Shown in pieces: positions 42,561 to 55,774 of a stretch of 64,000 nt of DNA. A model generated the notes under the pieces. The model made no database searches, was not told where the DNA came from, and saw only the letters and a list, made by a program, of their open reading frames with translations. This stretch comes from Parascedosporium putredinis (lineage: Eukaryota > Ascomycota > Sordariomycetes > Microascales > Microascaceae). The translations under genes and the position numbers were made by a program. How positions within the stretch are numbered: the first letter of the stretch is position 1; each line of letters opens with the position of its first letter. The stretch lies in assembly GCA_949357655.1 (NCBI GenBank), contig CASHTG010000007.1:930001-994000 (forward strand), read 5' to 3'.

Positions 42561-45500
42561 GGGGTGGGGGAAAGGAAGTGCTTGTCGAATGGAATACCGA
42601 CGGTGGAGGCACATGTCTCCGAGCTAAACGTCCTTTTGTTTTTCCCTTCATCTTACATGTACGCCCCATGGACCAGGTACCAACCCGACCGGGGGAGGGG
42701 GGCGAAGAGCACAAGGTAGACTTTCACGGCAGCTTTTTCTGCTCGCGGCCGGGGCACCGCTCCCGGTCGGCATGTGTGTGGGTTGATAAGCAATGGAGCC
42801 CATGGATAGGTTGGGCTATAAGCGGGCAGGGGTGTGGGTGAGAGAAAGAAACAGGCAAACGCCGTCCCCGAAAAAATGGTTACTTGTAGATTGGCCTCTC
42901 GGTGGCGATCTCAGCTGGGGCAAAGCCGGCTGGCGGGCGACTAGGATACAAAACCCCGCCGATAGGATGTGTATGGCTCGCGCATTGAGAACGGGGAGAT
43001 TTTCAATTCCAGCAAGTCGTTGGAAATCTCGCCCGTCGGTGACGGAAACGGAGCAAGGGTGGTGGGGACGAGGCATTCGCGGGTTTGCCATCGATAAAAA
43101 TCGTAAACCCTCGTCAGCCCAGCCCATCTGTTCCCCCGGGCAATCGACGAATGAGAGCGCGGCATTGGCCCATGCCCTCGACGAAAAGAGTTTGTCTGGG
43201 CCTGTCTGCTCGTGCCTGTCACTTGTGGGCTCGTTGTGTGTCTATCCCCTTTGGTGCTCTATTCCTTAGCTTCTCGTTCCCCACTCTCGACCCTTGTCTT
43301 GGTCCGTGGCTTCGGGTGCCGGCGACACGGCGTCCTATCGACCAATCAAATAAACACGTGGGGAAACGTGCTCGGCCAACCCACCACATCGATCAAGTTT
43401 GGAATTCGGATCTTGACAGCTCGAATCTTGCCAACCAACATCGCGACGCTAAGCTTTCGGGTATATCCTCCGATCTTACGTGCACCTCCGCGTCCTCCCA
43501 GGTCCCAAAGACGCCGCGCCGGTCAACCTTGGGAGGAAGATGGCCCGGTAACCTTCTCTTGCGACCGACAGGATTCGATAGTCAGACTTTGTTCGTATCG
43601 GCTGTGTCGTGTTTTTTCTATCAAATTCACACTTCTTGCTTATGTTACTTCTCGGTGAATGTCTTGAGCTTACGATCAAGCGAGTGGCAAACCTTTAGAT
43701 AAAAATTAAAAGACCTCTTTCCTCGTTCGCTTTGCAGAACAAATCCATCCATCATCCATCCTAGCCAGTATACGAATAATACTTCTTTCCCTTCGTCAAG
43801 TCAAGGTCCCTGCTCTAGGTCCACACGCCAAGAAACTTTCGACCCAAGCCATCCTAGTCAGACCCGGCTGCGACCTCCACGCCAAGCACGTTGTTGCACG
43901 TAGGCCTGCTCTTGGCTCTTCATCTGTTGGGATGACCCGCCGCCGTGCTGGGCCCGGAGCACGCATCACATCGCTCCTCCCCCGCCGCCCCATGCATGGT
44001 ACTTTGGCGATAAGACAAAGTTGCAAGTGCTCGCGTGCTCTTCCCTCTCTCCTCGGACCAAAAGCAGAGACCGACTGTTCCAATTGAGTAAGTGAGGGGA
44101 TGACCTTTTTCCTCTTTCTCCCTCCCACACCCGCAAGCCTCTTTCAGCCGTTTTCGTTTCTATTTGTCGTTAGCGTTTAGCTCGTACAAGAAAGACAGAA
44201 AAAAAAAAAAAAAAAGTGCCCCCGCTCAAAGCATACCACCTCATTCCGTGGGTGTTTCTCATCTTGTCGATCTTCCGTTGCCTCTCGCACGCCCACGTGG
44301 GCCGATCGCGGATCAAAGGGTCGTTCTGTCTTTCCTGCTTCGCCATCTATCCCGAGGGTTCGGTCTTTCTCACTCTCAACCGCATGCCCACTTTCCAAGC
44401 ATATGCGCCCTTGCGTCTTGCCTCAATCAAAGAGGGAACTGCTCGTGCCGCAGTAAATTTCCTCCCAACACAGTGGCACGAGCTCTCCTGTGCCATCGGG
44501 CGCGCACCTTTGCTTTTTGAGCTCCGGCTTTTCCAACACACTCAACTCTAAATTCCTTCAACATTGATCGGTGTCATACTGGATCCTATCTTGACTACAA
44601 AGAGTCTCAGGTTGGCTAGGCTCAGTGCTCTTTGATCCCAACAGCACCGATATACAACAACACTTCTAACGCTAAGCTGATCCTCCGGCTGTTGTAGTGT
44701 TTGATGCTAACGAATTTCGGGTCCCTCCATAGATATCCCTACGAATGCTCGATTCACACTTCGCCTACCTCGAAAGTCTCCCTCCTCGACCTTGCCCAAC
44801 TCATGTCCTCTCACATCTGTGAAATGACTAAATCACATTCCTGTCCCATCAAAGCACCGTCTGACTCGCGAATGCCCAAGGCCTCCATCAATAAGTCTCC
44901 CCGACACGCTGCCGAATAGAACCGCCAAAGGATATCCGTAAATTACCTGTGCTCCAAGTAACCATCACCCTGAGATTCGCTGCATCGGCGTCGTTAGCCG
45001 CTTAAAAGTATGGCATCTGGCGGCTAGCCTTACGCTCGGACGCAAGAAGACCAGTGACCTTCGTTTTTCCGTGTGAAAGTTGTGCCATCCAAACGCCGGT
45101 ACACTGCCTTTTCTAAGAACGCATCCATTGATCCATCATTTCTAGCTATCTTCCAGCGTGGTGTAGTCCGTTGTCCAGTCTATGGTGTAGGCAACCTACT
45201 TTTTTCGACTTGGACGCACCTCACGCGGACACCGCTGCAAGGGATTGTATATCTTCCTCCTAGAAGCCACTCATCCGGTGTGAACAAGGAAAAAGAAAAC
45301 AGAGAGAAAGGAACTACGCACTACTTTCACTTCCACCCATTCGCCGTCCGCAAAAACTCCCCTACTCTGTATGTGCTCGCCCGTATTCTTGGCGTCTGCC
45401 GCGAGACAAGCCCACCAAACTTGTCAGACATCACGTACTGCAGCCCTGACTAGTGCAAACCGTAATCGTTGGTGAGAAAAGAGACATTCGGTCGATCAGG

Positions 45501-48177
45501 GTCCCCCTCGGTCAACCCTTTTAAGGTTATGTGGGGCGGTGCACCGACAAAAATGCACATTGGGCGTCGCATATCCAGGCTGAACAGGACTTGCATTCCA
45601 AGACAGCATCCACAAATCACAAATCACGCACAGGCGCCGCATCAAAGTCGTCCAAGGCAAGCTACCTTTCCCCTTACGGTGGAAAACGAGGGCCTTACTG
45701 GTCGGTGAGGACCCCATTGAGCTTGCTTTTTCCTTTCCCCACCTGCTTCATGATCTCCGGTGCGTCGTCCCCACCTTCAGCAGGGTTTCCTGCAATCGTA
45801 GACAAAGAGATAGGAATCTAGATGCTTCCCACCGCTCATCTTGCATTATGCCCCTAGAGAAGTCCGACTTCTATTATGGTGACCAAGGACACATGTAATG
45901 GGTGTGATGTCTAGCTGAGATGCTGTCGATCGATGCTACCAGCCTCGTCCGATCACACAGCGACAGGGATGGGTAGATCGAAGTTGTAGTAAAGCAAAAC
46001 CCGGAAAATGGTCACAGAAAGCGTCATTGATGCCTTAGATTCCTTTGGCATCGTGTCATTATCGGTTTTGACACACAGTTTGCTCTCTTCAAGCGCCACC
46101 GACTCTCCAGTCGGGAAAAATAGCCCTTTCTCCCTCGTTCTGTAAGATGCGGTGCCTTGGTGCTTGTCCACAAAACTCAAGATGGTTCCATACGGTGATC
46201 TTTCAGGTTTGGACCTTCTTCGAACCAGTTAGAGCTCCTGGTAAAAGTCAATATTTCTCAACTGAGCCATGGAAATTGAGGTTCCCCTATCAATTGCACG
46301 TAAGGACCTGCCTAGTTCCACAAGCTCAGTATTGAGCGAATTAGGCGGGCCTGGCGCCGGCGACGAGTTCGGTTGGCGTAACCGCTGCTGCCGCGTTGAG
46401 GAAGGTTTGCAAACTCAACCCAAGCGATGCCCTGTTATATGGATGATGAGCGTATAAAATCACTCGGAAAAGAATATAGTCAACCTCGCGAAAGCCCCAT
46501 TGCGGTCTATCTAAGGTCCTAGTAATCATAGTAGTTGTAGACGAGGTGTCTAGCGGCAGCCGGAGCCTGGCTCTGTGATGGCCATGACTATGTTATATTT
46601 GGAAGAAAACTGTCTCCACGTCGAGCCCCTTACGAATTGCCGCAACCGGCATGGCCGCTATCTTTGACAAAATGCCAAAGGGCGTTTGCCGTATTTATCT
46701 TCACGGCTTCTTGTTTGGACCAAGGGGTTTTGATTTTGAGTCCTTTGCCCTCCTCCTTCTCTTCCCTCCTTGAGTTGTTGATGTCCCCAGCCATGAGATC
46801 CAGTTGGACTTTATACTTATTGAGGCGGATGTCGTCTCCAGGTAAAAGATACATGTAACCAGGGAAACTGAAATTCTAGCCTCATGAACAAAATAGTACC
46901 TCCGTCGCGAAAACTCTCAAATCAGTAATCCAAACACCAACCTATCGTGCAAAGCGGCCGTGCGAAAATACTTACTACCAGATTCTCCAACCATATGCTT
47001 CTCTTGCGGATGCCAAGATGTTACCCGTAACCATGTTGAAAAGTCCACGAAGTCATTCACGTCGATAGATTTCACACAACCTCGGAGACACAATGGTATC
47101 AAAGGCTATACCTATCGTAGATTCCAACCCCCAGGTCAGCAATGGATGTGCCAACAATCATAGCGTGGGTTTCAAGGCGTTGTTCGTCAGGAGATGATTG
47201 GCCTGCGATCAAATGGGCAATAGCTATTTCAGACCACGGATGGTATCCCTTGGTCTCCTTGCCAGGATGAACCCTTGATCTTTGTTAGAATGGCACTCTT
47301 CAAACATTCCTAGCCGAAGCTATGACTTTCAACTTACGACTCCAACGAACCCCTCTTTCCTGACGACCTAAGCGGTTCCTACAGCGTGATCATCCAAGAT
47401 TGCCTTCAAATAATTGATTCCTTTCCAACGGTTGACATATAACCCCTTGGAGCTGTCTTCAGCGTTAAACTCCAAAGAGTCCAAGTCAACTGCCCCTTGC
47501 AATATATCTCAACCTGGCTTTTTGGCACACTTTTGTTCAACATTCCTTAAAATACAAGTTTGTTAACCATTTCAGCTAGCCTCATCATAGTCGGACAAAT
47601 TTGATATTTCTTCTCTGGGCTGTGATGCGTGGCTGATGCTACGCTGTGTGATTTCTCTTATCCATTCGTCGTGGTTGCGCATCCCAGCCAGCTGCAAACT
47701 AATGGGGCGGATCAGCTCCCAACTTGCACGCGCGCTAGGCCAGATAGTCCCAAGCTTCAGGCAACCCGTTGCGTTGCAATTGAAGGCTTCCAACCACGGA
47801 ACCCCGCGTACTCCTGTATGGCCCAGTTCTTATAGACGATGCCAATGCCACCCGCCCACCCAAGATGCGTTGACGGGCAAACGCTCAACCACTAGCCCAC
47901 GAAGCGCATGCTTGGCGAAGCCCAGCTCGTGAGAGGGGAGCCAATATATAGATGCATTTCAGACCAATGGCGATGGCAACTGGGCAAGTCGAAAATATTA
48001 CCCCACAATAGCGGGCCGCACCTCCTCGACCGGTGCGCTAGTGGCAAGCTGGGTATCTCAAAGAGGAAATTGTCTTCATCGAATCGAGGTGTGCATAATA
48101 ATATTCAGTGCAATACTAGAGGGGGTACTTCAAGCTCTCTTCCAAAGATGTGGGATGGCCGGGCGCTTTCCATCCAA

Positions 48178-48185
48178 TATAAATA
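48178..48185 (+). promoter_or_regulatory. TATA box of the 48.3-kb gene
   Basis: TATAAATA, 113-120 bp before ATG 48298. Confidence 0.55.
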
Positions 48186-48297
48186 GTTTGCCGAGTCGCC
48201 TGGATGTTTTCTTTCCATCAGGAGTTATTACCCAACGAGCACATCTACACATTCAACATATACCTAACCCTCCTCTCGCTTCGAATTCACCGTCAAT

Positions 48298-48898
48298 ATG
48301 GCTCCCGTCAAGACTAACGACGTCCTCCAGGTCCCTGCCTATTCCCAAGACTCTGAAAGTGCCGCCACGGAAATTTCCTGGTCCCAAAACTTGCGTACCA
48401 GGACGGCTCGTTACTATATAGTCCAGGCGAAGAACACGTCCCAGAACAATGAAGACGTTCCTCTTTATGTCCAGGACCGATTCTACAAGGATCAAGACAG
48501 CAACGACTTCATCAGCAAGCTCCCTGGCGCCAAGAGGGAAGGCGGTAAGCGAGAGCCCCTTTGGCCCTAGACCCACTAGTTGACTAACACGCGAAGACAA
48601 CTGGGTCGTACCTATCGGTGATCGGTTCCAATATGGCCAAAGGACGACACTGGCAAGGGCCGCTGGGTTTGTCTCCATGACAAGGAAAATAAGCCCTACC
48701 AAGTGAGTTAACCATGGTCGAAAGGTACCAATATCAAAAACTAACAATTCAAAGCACCGATTCCTGGTAACTACTCTTCAAGGCCGCGCTGCACAGTGGA
48801 TCAAAAACTTTGCCGCCGAATCCGGAGCCAAGGACATAGCGGATCCTATCCACAAGATAGGTAGCAACTTTCTCGGGGATTACCTTCACACCTTTTAA
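48298..48898 (+). CDS. Small orphan protein, three exons (one frameshift)
   Basis: Exons 48298-48544, 48597-48702 and 48755-48898 give about 165 residues. Intron 1 (gtaagc..gcgaag, CTAAC branch) and intron 2 (gtgagt..caaag, CTAAC branch) are well formed. The protein is hydrophilic: MAPVKTNDVLQVPAYSQDSE, then WVVPIGDRFQYG, KDDTGKGRWVCLHDKENKPY, and LQGRAAQWIKNFAAESGAKD, ending in LGDYLHTF. It has no signal peptide, membrane segment or repeat. One base is missing near 48637 (TATGGCCAAAGG). A TATA box at the expected place and two clean introns support a real gene. I do not recognise the family; a cytosolic or nuclear location is likely. Confidence 0.65.
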
Positions 48899-51771
48899 GG
48901 GTTTGTTCAAACAAAATATTGATGCCTTCTTGAGGAAAGCAAGCGCATTATGTGATATTAGCCATTTAAAATCATTTCATTCTTCCATTTACGCATCGGA
49001 AGCATCTCGCTTTTGTACGAACCCCTGACCTGCGAGTGGCACATGAAACCGCAGGAGGATGGGCGTTATGTGGAAAGAAGTGAATAATCGCATCACCAGC
49101 AGCACTTTAATAGAAGGATCCATCTCTAAGACTCTATTATCTCATAATCTCTATCGCAAGATCTCAGATAAGATCTAATCAGTTCCAATAAGGGGTTTTC
49201 GAAGACCTCGGCAAATGCCGCCGATTCGTGCTGCGGTGAAGGGATCCTGAATGATGACGTTGCGTTCGTCTGAGGGACGAGAGGCTCAGCATCCTCTGGA
49301 CTTCGCTGTATGTTATCACACTGATATACTATTGAAAGCACTCCAGTATGAAACTAATAGAAAGGAAAAACCAATTCCAGTGCCTCTAAGACCCCAACCG
49401 ATTTTTAACACAATTGTTTCAAAACAAGTGGGCTAATTAGCTTTTATTACTAGCTTCAGGAACGCATGTAAGTGCCTGGACTCTGAGTCAATCTCCGTGA
49501 ATAGAGTTAAGCTCAGGAACCGAGTTTCCTGAGATACCTTAACAAATTAAGCTGGAGGTATCGAAACACCGTTATTCATAAAAGCCGAACCTTTACCTTG
49601 ATCGCTACATAGAAGAGCCCGATCCCTGCATCTCCATTCGTAAGTCATGCCTAGGCTCAATCTTGTCCATGGAAGAAGGCCAAGCAGACCGGATGAAGGA
49701 TCCGACACTAGTCCATCCTGAAATCGATCCTGCACCTCTTCACGCTCATAATGAGTATTATACGAAGTTTGTAGGTGCCCAGGAGCCCCAGAGCTTAGTC
49801 AGTTTCGAGGCAGATCTTTCCCAACGTTGGTTGTATACGAAATGGGGCTTTGGCAGGCACCACGTCATAAGACGACTAGCGCTTACATTGCCGAGCGCCT
49901 CCAATATTTCCCCGCGGCTGAGCCTTTAGTGAACGAGGAAGACGGCGGTGTTGCGTGCCGATATCTCGACTAGCTCATTCTACCCAAGGAGATTTAAACC
50001 CAATGCCCCTCATCGTTTTCAAGGGATATCAGACACCGCTCAGGGCAGGCAGGAGAACAGGCTTGCTTTGCAGTTGGTCAAGGCCTCGAGTAAGGTTTAA
50101 GGTGGGCGTAATGTTTTTACCGAGGTAGAGGGGTTGGGGAGCTATACTTCCCAGTAGCTTGCATTAGCCTGGAATAGTAGTGGATGGGCAGGCAAGCAGG
50201 GTCGTCAATATATGACCAGAAAACGCTTGCTCCACGACTTGACGCCTCATCGTCGTTTAAGTTTCAAGGCCGTCGAACGGACAATTCCGCATCTCAGCTT
50301 CATGCACGTACACGTCCGTCACGTAACTCTATTCTAATTGGCAGCTATCTCGCCAAAGATCCAATGCACCTCTATTTGTCGAATAATGTATATTATTTGA
50401 CTATTTAACGTTACGTGTACAGCCTCCAAAGGACCACCTGGGAGCGGCACCGGCGCCCTTCCGAGTCCCGGCAATTCGCCTAGGCCGGGCGGTAGTTGTG
50501 AGCCGCGCACTGGAACTCGACGTCGAGAAGGCTACGATCCACTTGGTTTATTTCCGTGTAACCAAGTTTTGTTGGCGCCTGAGAAAATGCCTACCCAACA
50601 AGCCAGGAGAACTTCATGTTGGAAGTGGAGCTGAAGGAAGAGGCGCAGAAGTGCAGTCGGCGGTCCAACAGTGGAGTTGGCGATGACACGAAGATGGGAG
50701 GAGCGATGGGAAAATTGCAATGTGGAATGGATTACGAGAGGGGAAAAGAAAAAAGGGCCATTCCTTCAGTCGCCAGGGAGAGAGGTGAGAAACTGAATTA
50801 GAGCTCGTAAAGAAACAGCACATCAATTGATAGAGTTCGGCGTTATTGAACACAAAAACCTAGTCTATTTGCTGAATGCGTGTGCGCACCCCCGCAGATC
50901 CAGCCAGATCCACCGCGAAAAAAGTCATCAATCGATCCTTCCTTTTGGACTCGCACTAAAAATAGAGCTATTTTTGGGGCGATTGAGTTGTTGCACGTTG
51001 CGTGAGTGGACCAGCTCGCACTCCACGATGCAATGTTCCATCCAGTCAGCACAAAGGAAGCAACATTTGAACCAATGGCTTGGGTGGTTGGGGAGGGGAC
51101 TCAGCCCCCACTGCCAGCTTCCAAGCCCACCAAAAGCCTCTTTTTTCCCTTGTTCATCCCAGCACAGAACCCTTGGCCAAAACAGCGTACCAACCACCGC
51201 TGTTCGAGTTTTTGTTTCTCACCTCCCCGCCTCCTCACGTTTGCGGCCCAATGCCTGATTGGTCCCTGGACTCCGCCAAGCTTGTTTCCATCCAATCAGA
51301 GCTTCTAGACCTCAGCTCGACTTGGCTGTGTCCCCTAGTGATCGACAACTGTCACTGGCAGCCGAAATATTGTTTTTGTCCTGCCCGCATTCTGGGGACT
51401 TGGAGGTGGGGCTTGGCTGATGTTAGCTCCATGACGAGCATCTCGAGCACCCGAAGCAGCTAAACATTGCCCCAAGTGGCGCTCGTGAGCTTGGGAATCA
51501 TACCACCGGGCTGGCAAGAAAACTTGGATATAAATCCAACCTTTGTCGTCGACATCTTGGACAATTATCTCTTGCTTATCATTCATCTCATCAGCATTTT
51601 CAAGCAATCATCTTCCCAACAACTTTTCCTTTTGGGTCTTTTCGCAAACCATTTTATATATCAACGATTTCCACCATCATCTGAAGCATCTTTTTCTTCA
51701 TCTAACTTTCTCTAATCTAACTTTCTGTCGCTTTCCTCCATACCAACACAAAAACCCCCACCACCACCACA
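48899..51771. other. Gene-poor region and leader of the secreted-protein gene
   Basis: No supported gene. Short protein-like frames lie near 49126-49341 (minus) and 49663-49970 (plus, needing a frame change), which could be remnants of a decayed gene. A TATA box is at 51529, followed by a long pyrimidine- and A-rich leader to 51771. TCAATTGA is at 50823-50830. Confidence 0.4.
51529..51534 (+). promoter_or_regulatory. TATA box inside a palindrome
   Basis: TATAAA sits in the near-palindrome TTGGATATAAATCCAA (51524-51539), 243 bp before ATG 51772. Confidence 0.4.
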
Positions 51772-52480
51772 ATGCCTTCCTTCACCAGCGTCCTCACCTC
51801 CGTCGCCTGCTTCATCGCAGTAGCGTCCGCCCTCCCTCCAACAACGTCGCGCGCCAGCATTCCACGGACTGCGAAGCCGGCCTCTCCTACTTCAAGTGCG
51901 GCACCAACGACGGCTGCTTCGCCAAGGACCCCTGCACTGGCCCCTCCGACCAGACCGCCTCGTCCTGCAACCCCAACGCCAAGGCCACCCACCTCGAGCC
52001 TTCCGTCATCCACGACATCTTCCCCACCCAGCCCGACCTCGCCACCGGCCCCGCCACCGGCGTCCACCTCGAGACCTACGCCGACAAGTCCCAGGTCGAG
52101 CAGGTCCTCGCCTTCACCGGTATTCCCAAGGACGCCAAGAGCTGCAGCTTCAACTGGAAGCAGGGCGACCGCATCGAGCGCATCTTCATCGTCAAGGGCG
52201 GCGAGGGTCTCGCCGGCGCCAAGCAGCTCTCCGGCTTCCCGCCGCGGGCGAGGCCGTCTCCTACAACTCCGTCAAGCCCTTTGACACCGCCAAGGCCGAG
52301 TTTGGCGGTGCTGACTTCACCAACTGGGACACCCTTGGCGACGACACCCACGGCGTCGGCGTCGTCGACTGCGCCGAGTCTCTCTACTTCAAGGTTGCCC
52401 TGCGCAATGCCAAGGGCGAGACCAGCATCTACCTCAACCAGAACGAGAGCAACGGTTACTACGTCAGCTACACCTGCTAA
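51772..52480 (+). CDS. Secreted Cys-containing protein, resembles But2 C-terminal domain (two frameshifts)
   Basis: Single exon of about 236 residues once two missing bases are allowed for. MPSFTSVLTSVACFIAVASA is a signal peptide. A short Cys-rich segment follows (DCEAGLSYFKCGTNDGCFAKDPC), then a domain with KSCSFNWKQGDR, GGADFTNWDT and VDCAESLYFKVAL, ending NGYYVSYTC at 52480. The order resembles the fungal But2 C-terminal domain, but this is by eye only. Frameshifts near 51837 (CCCTCC) and 52243 (CCCGCC) each lack one C. Secretion is well supported. Function is unknown; such proteins are common among fungal surface and effector-like proteins. Confidence 0.7.
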
Positions 52481-55400
52481 ATGGCAGTATCGATTTCTTT
52501 ATGGGCGGTTTATGCATAATACAGTCGAGGCATTTTAAGTTTGGGATGTTAATCATGGATCTTGGGCATACCTAGGACGGCGTTCGGGCTTGGATTTTTA
52601 CAATTATTTGATTTTTGGGCAGCATCATTTGAGCATTGATAGAATGCGGTCTCATAAAGTCGCAAACACACCATTAGACTAATTTTCAATTGGAACATCT
52701 TCCACTTCATTCACATTTCCCCTACCAATTGGATTGATTTTTATGTCGCTTTTGGCGAAACAGTGCCGCGAACAAGAGAGTTAATGAACTATCGATATTC
52801 ATTTCCAAAACGACATAGCCGACGATCTGGCATAGGGAACGTCTCCTCAGCCCTCAACATTTTATCTTCTTGCGTGGGCTCTCGGCAACCAATCATGCTA
52901 CACAAATGACACTCTTCCGTCTTGGGCCTCAAGAAAACTATTGATACCAAAGCCGTCACATTGAACACCAATAAGTTTGCCCGATGTTGGTTATATCACG
53001 TATGGCCCCTCTGCCACCACCTACTGACTTCAAATACCCGCTGCATCTTCCGCTGCGCTTAAAATGGATGCTTTGCCCTGTACCACCAGAAACCATCGCT
53101 GGCGAGCTATATCACGAGGAATTTCTGAATTAAAACGCGACTGCCCATCAACATAGAGATCGGCACCATGCAGATGCCAGTCAGACAATGCGCACGCACG
53201 AGGTGAGACTCTCGGCCCATCGAGGGGCACACCTTATTTGAACGCTTAAGGTGGATGTGCGATATCCTTTCTCTTGGCGTAATCCGGGGTCATTCCTTCA
53301 AAATATGCGAACTAGAGGATTGAGCATGGTGATCGAGACCGAGGTGGCGACATGGTCACACAAACACCGTTGGGGGCCTTCCGAATAGGCCGGGAAAATC
53401 ACTACCTGTTGGAGGGGTCCGGGGCTTTCATTTTGAAACCCCCAGGCTTACTTAAATCTGTTGATATAACTTCCGCCGATGTCTCCTGAGGTGCCGCTGC
53501 TCTACCTCCAGCTCGGCAATATCTAGATTTAGGAGGTTGGGATACACGTCTGATTTGTACGGTTGGCAACGTCTTTGTGACGCGAGTCCCAAGGCAAGTC
53601 TCGCTTTTACCAGATGGAGGCAGAAGAATATGATTGAAATAAAATAGGAAAAGAACATACCAAAGTGTACATATCACATCTGGATCGACAAGACTGCGAA
53701 TTTTCGTCCAACGTCAATAGTCTGTGAGCTTAAAGGGATTGGAGCCTTCGGTACATGACCCGCCTGGATATGCTCTCAATTTCAAAAGGACGCAAATAAT
53801 CTAGTGCCACATGAAGTACCAAAAAGACCTCGGCATTAGGTTGTGGCACCTGTCGTCGCAAGCTCGTCCGATTGAATCAGTCCATAGATAGCAGTATGTT
53901 GTAAAGACGACGCGACACAGCGCGCCTAGTGTTGGTACATATTTATTGCATCCTTCTGCGCGCCATGAAGCTACGAGGCAGCGCATTTTTATTTTGGGGC
54001 CCCAAACAATCTACGATGCATAGACGAGTGTGGCGGAGGGCAGGAGGCCGCAAGCAAGGAAGAACAAGGTTCGATATTTTTGGCGGGTAGCACACGGCAC
54101 GCTCGCTGCCGTCTGACACAAACTTTGAACACCCCCGCAAATGGCACCTTGACGTTGGGCCAACTGGGGGAACCAACCTCTGGATGAACAAGCATCCCCC
54201 AGGCATCGGGCGAGCCATTTGTGGATGTTCTACGTGATCCTTCCAAACCTTGCCTCGGTACTGGTATTGAGGCCTCTGCCAGCACGCTGGGTCAAAGGAT
54301 TAGACGCGTTCCGTCTCACGCAGGTGTTCCTCTCCACATTTTTTCTCACTCAGAAAATTCGTTGGGAAGGGGCATCATGACCAATTGATACGATGAATCT
54401 GCATCACCGTCGGCATGAGCTTTACTCACTCGAGTTTCGGCTAGCCCTAACTCAACAGACGGAAAAGAACGAAGAAGATTTCTGGTTGGACCTGTATGCG
54501 AAGGTAACCCGTATCTGTGCTTATGGAGTGAAAGAAGACAACCGATGCTCGCTAGGGCTGATCGCAGACCCAACCACCGGCGCGACAACGCAGTATACCC
54601 CCAGGAAGGAAACAATTCCGGAAAAGTCACGCATCGGGCTGCCGGAAAGGTTGCACCGGCCCCAAGTACTGACAAAAAGGATCCCTTTGGATCGTCCTCG
54701 AGCGCCGTCGGGACCATAGGGCTAGATGAAGAAAAGAACACGGCTCAGCCCCTCACCATCTTTTTATTTCATCATTCGGAAACATTTCGTGCCGGGCCAC
54801 TGGTATATCGACTCTAGTATTGCTACCCAATCGTGGTGCCGCGGGTCGAGGGGGCATGTTGCAGAGTGAGACGGAAGGCCCGGCCAATGGTCGGTGATGG
54901 TGTACTGCGTGCCTGATAAGGAAGAAGTTGACGTTCTTGGGGGAACCATATTTAGCAATTTTTGACCTTGGCGCGCTGGACACTGCCCTCCGCGCAAGAA
55001 TCGCAAGCGTTCCGTGTACCTTTTTCTGGTGTTTCTCCCCGTAGGGCTGGCAAATACTTTTGCGTGTGTTTATCCGGATGGCACGAGAGTACATAATATG
55101 CTTAAGCGAGAGAGTGTGGGTGGCCTGTCATTGGCTGCGATCCGACTCTTTGGCGATCTAATCGCTCAATGGCCCCTAGGACACCTCTCTTTTTTCTGTT
55201 GTATGCACGGGTGAGACAAGAATAAACCTTCTAGGTAGGACCCGTTACCCCCCGGCATGCAGGTGCAGGAGTGGCGCAGCTCTTTTCGTCTTTTGGCCCG
55301 ATAATTGTCAGCGGAGGATGTTACGCGGAGGGGGGAACGGCGGGCGGGAGCGATCCATGGATGTTTTCCATGTTGAAAGCTGCGGTAGCATCTACTACGC

Positions 55401-55774
55401 GAATGAAATTTGAATTTAGCGGGCGGCACCTAAATGATGTAGTGTCTTTTGGTCGCAGTTACGACGATATTATCAAGCGACCTCGATTCGGCCGCCGCAA
55501 CACCGACGCAGGCCTGGACCTTGTGTATCATCGATCCACGTCTCTCATAGCTCCGTGGATATATGGCCTCTTCTCCACCTTTTTCCTCCCTCCCCCGATC
55601 GACCTTGAATCATCCATCCTCACATTCGCTTGTCTGAGTGGTCAACTGGGCTGGCACTCGTTGGAAAGAAAAAAGACCCAAAAGAAAAGGAAGCCAAACC
55701 TTTTACTCTTTTTTTTTCTCACCCTAGAATCCTTTCGTTCTCATCCAGTGTCCTCAATTCCAACATCGCCCAGC
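52481..55774. other. Gene-poor region
   Basis: About 3.3 kb with only short, domain-free frames on both strands. The last 300 bp before 55775 is pyrimidine-rich and probably promoter and leader of the membrane-protein gene. Confidence 0.45.

Larger units (their letters stand above)
41957..48297. other. 6.3-kb gene-poor region
   Basis: Many short frames on both strands, none with a recognisable domain or good exon structure. The first part is the Pho89 upstream region with purine tracts (42145-42290) and two TACATGTA copies (42654-42661, 46850-46857). A poly-A tract lies near 44200-44215. The frames near 45950-46180, 46630-46854 and 47572-47793 (minus) look protein-like in composition but are isolated. 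Confidence 0.45.
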
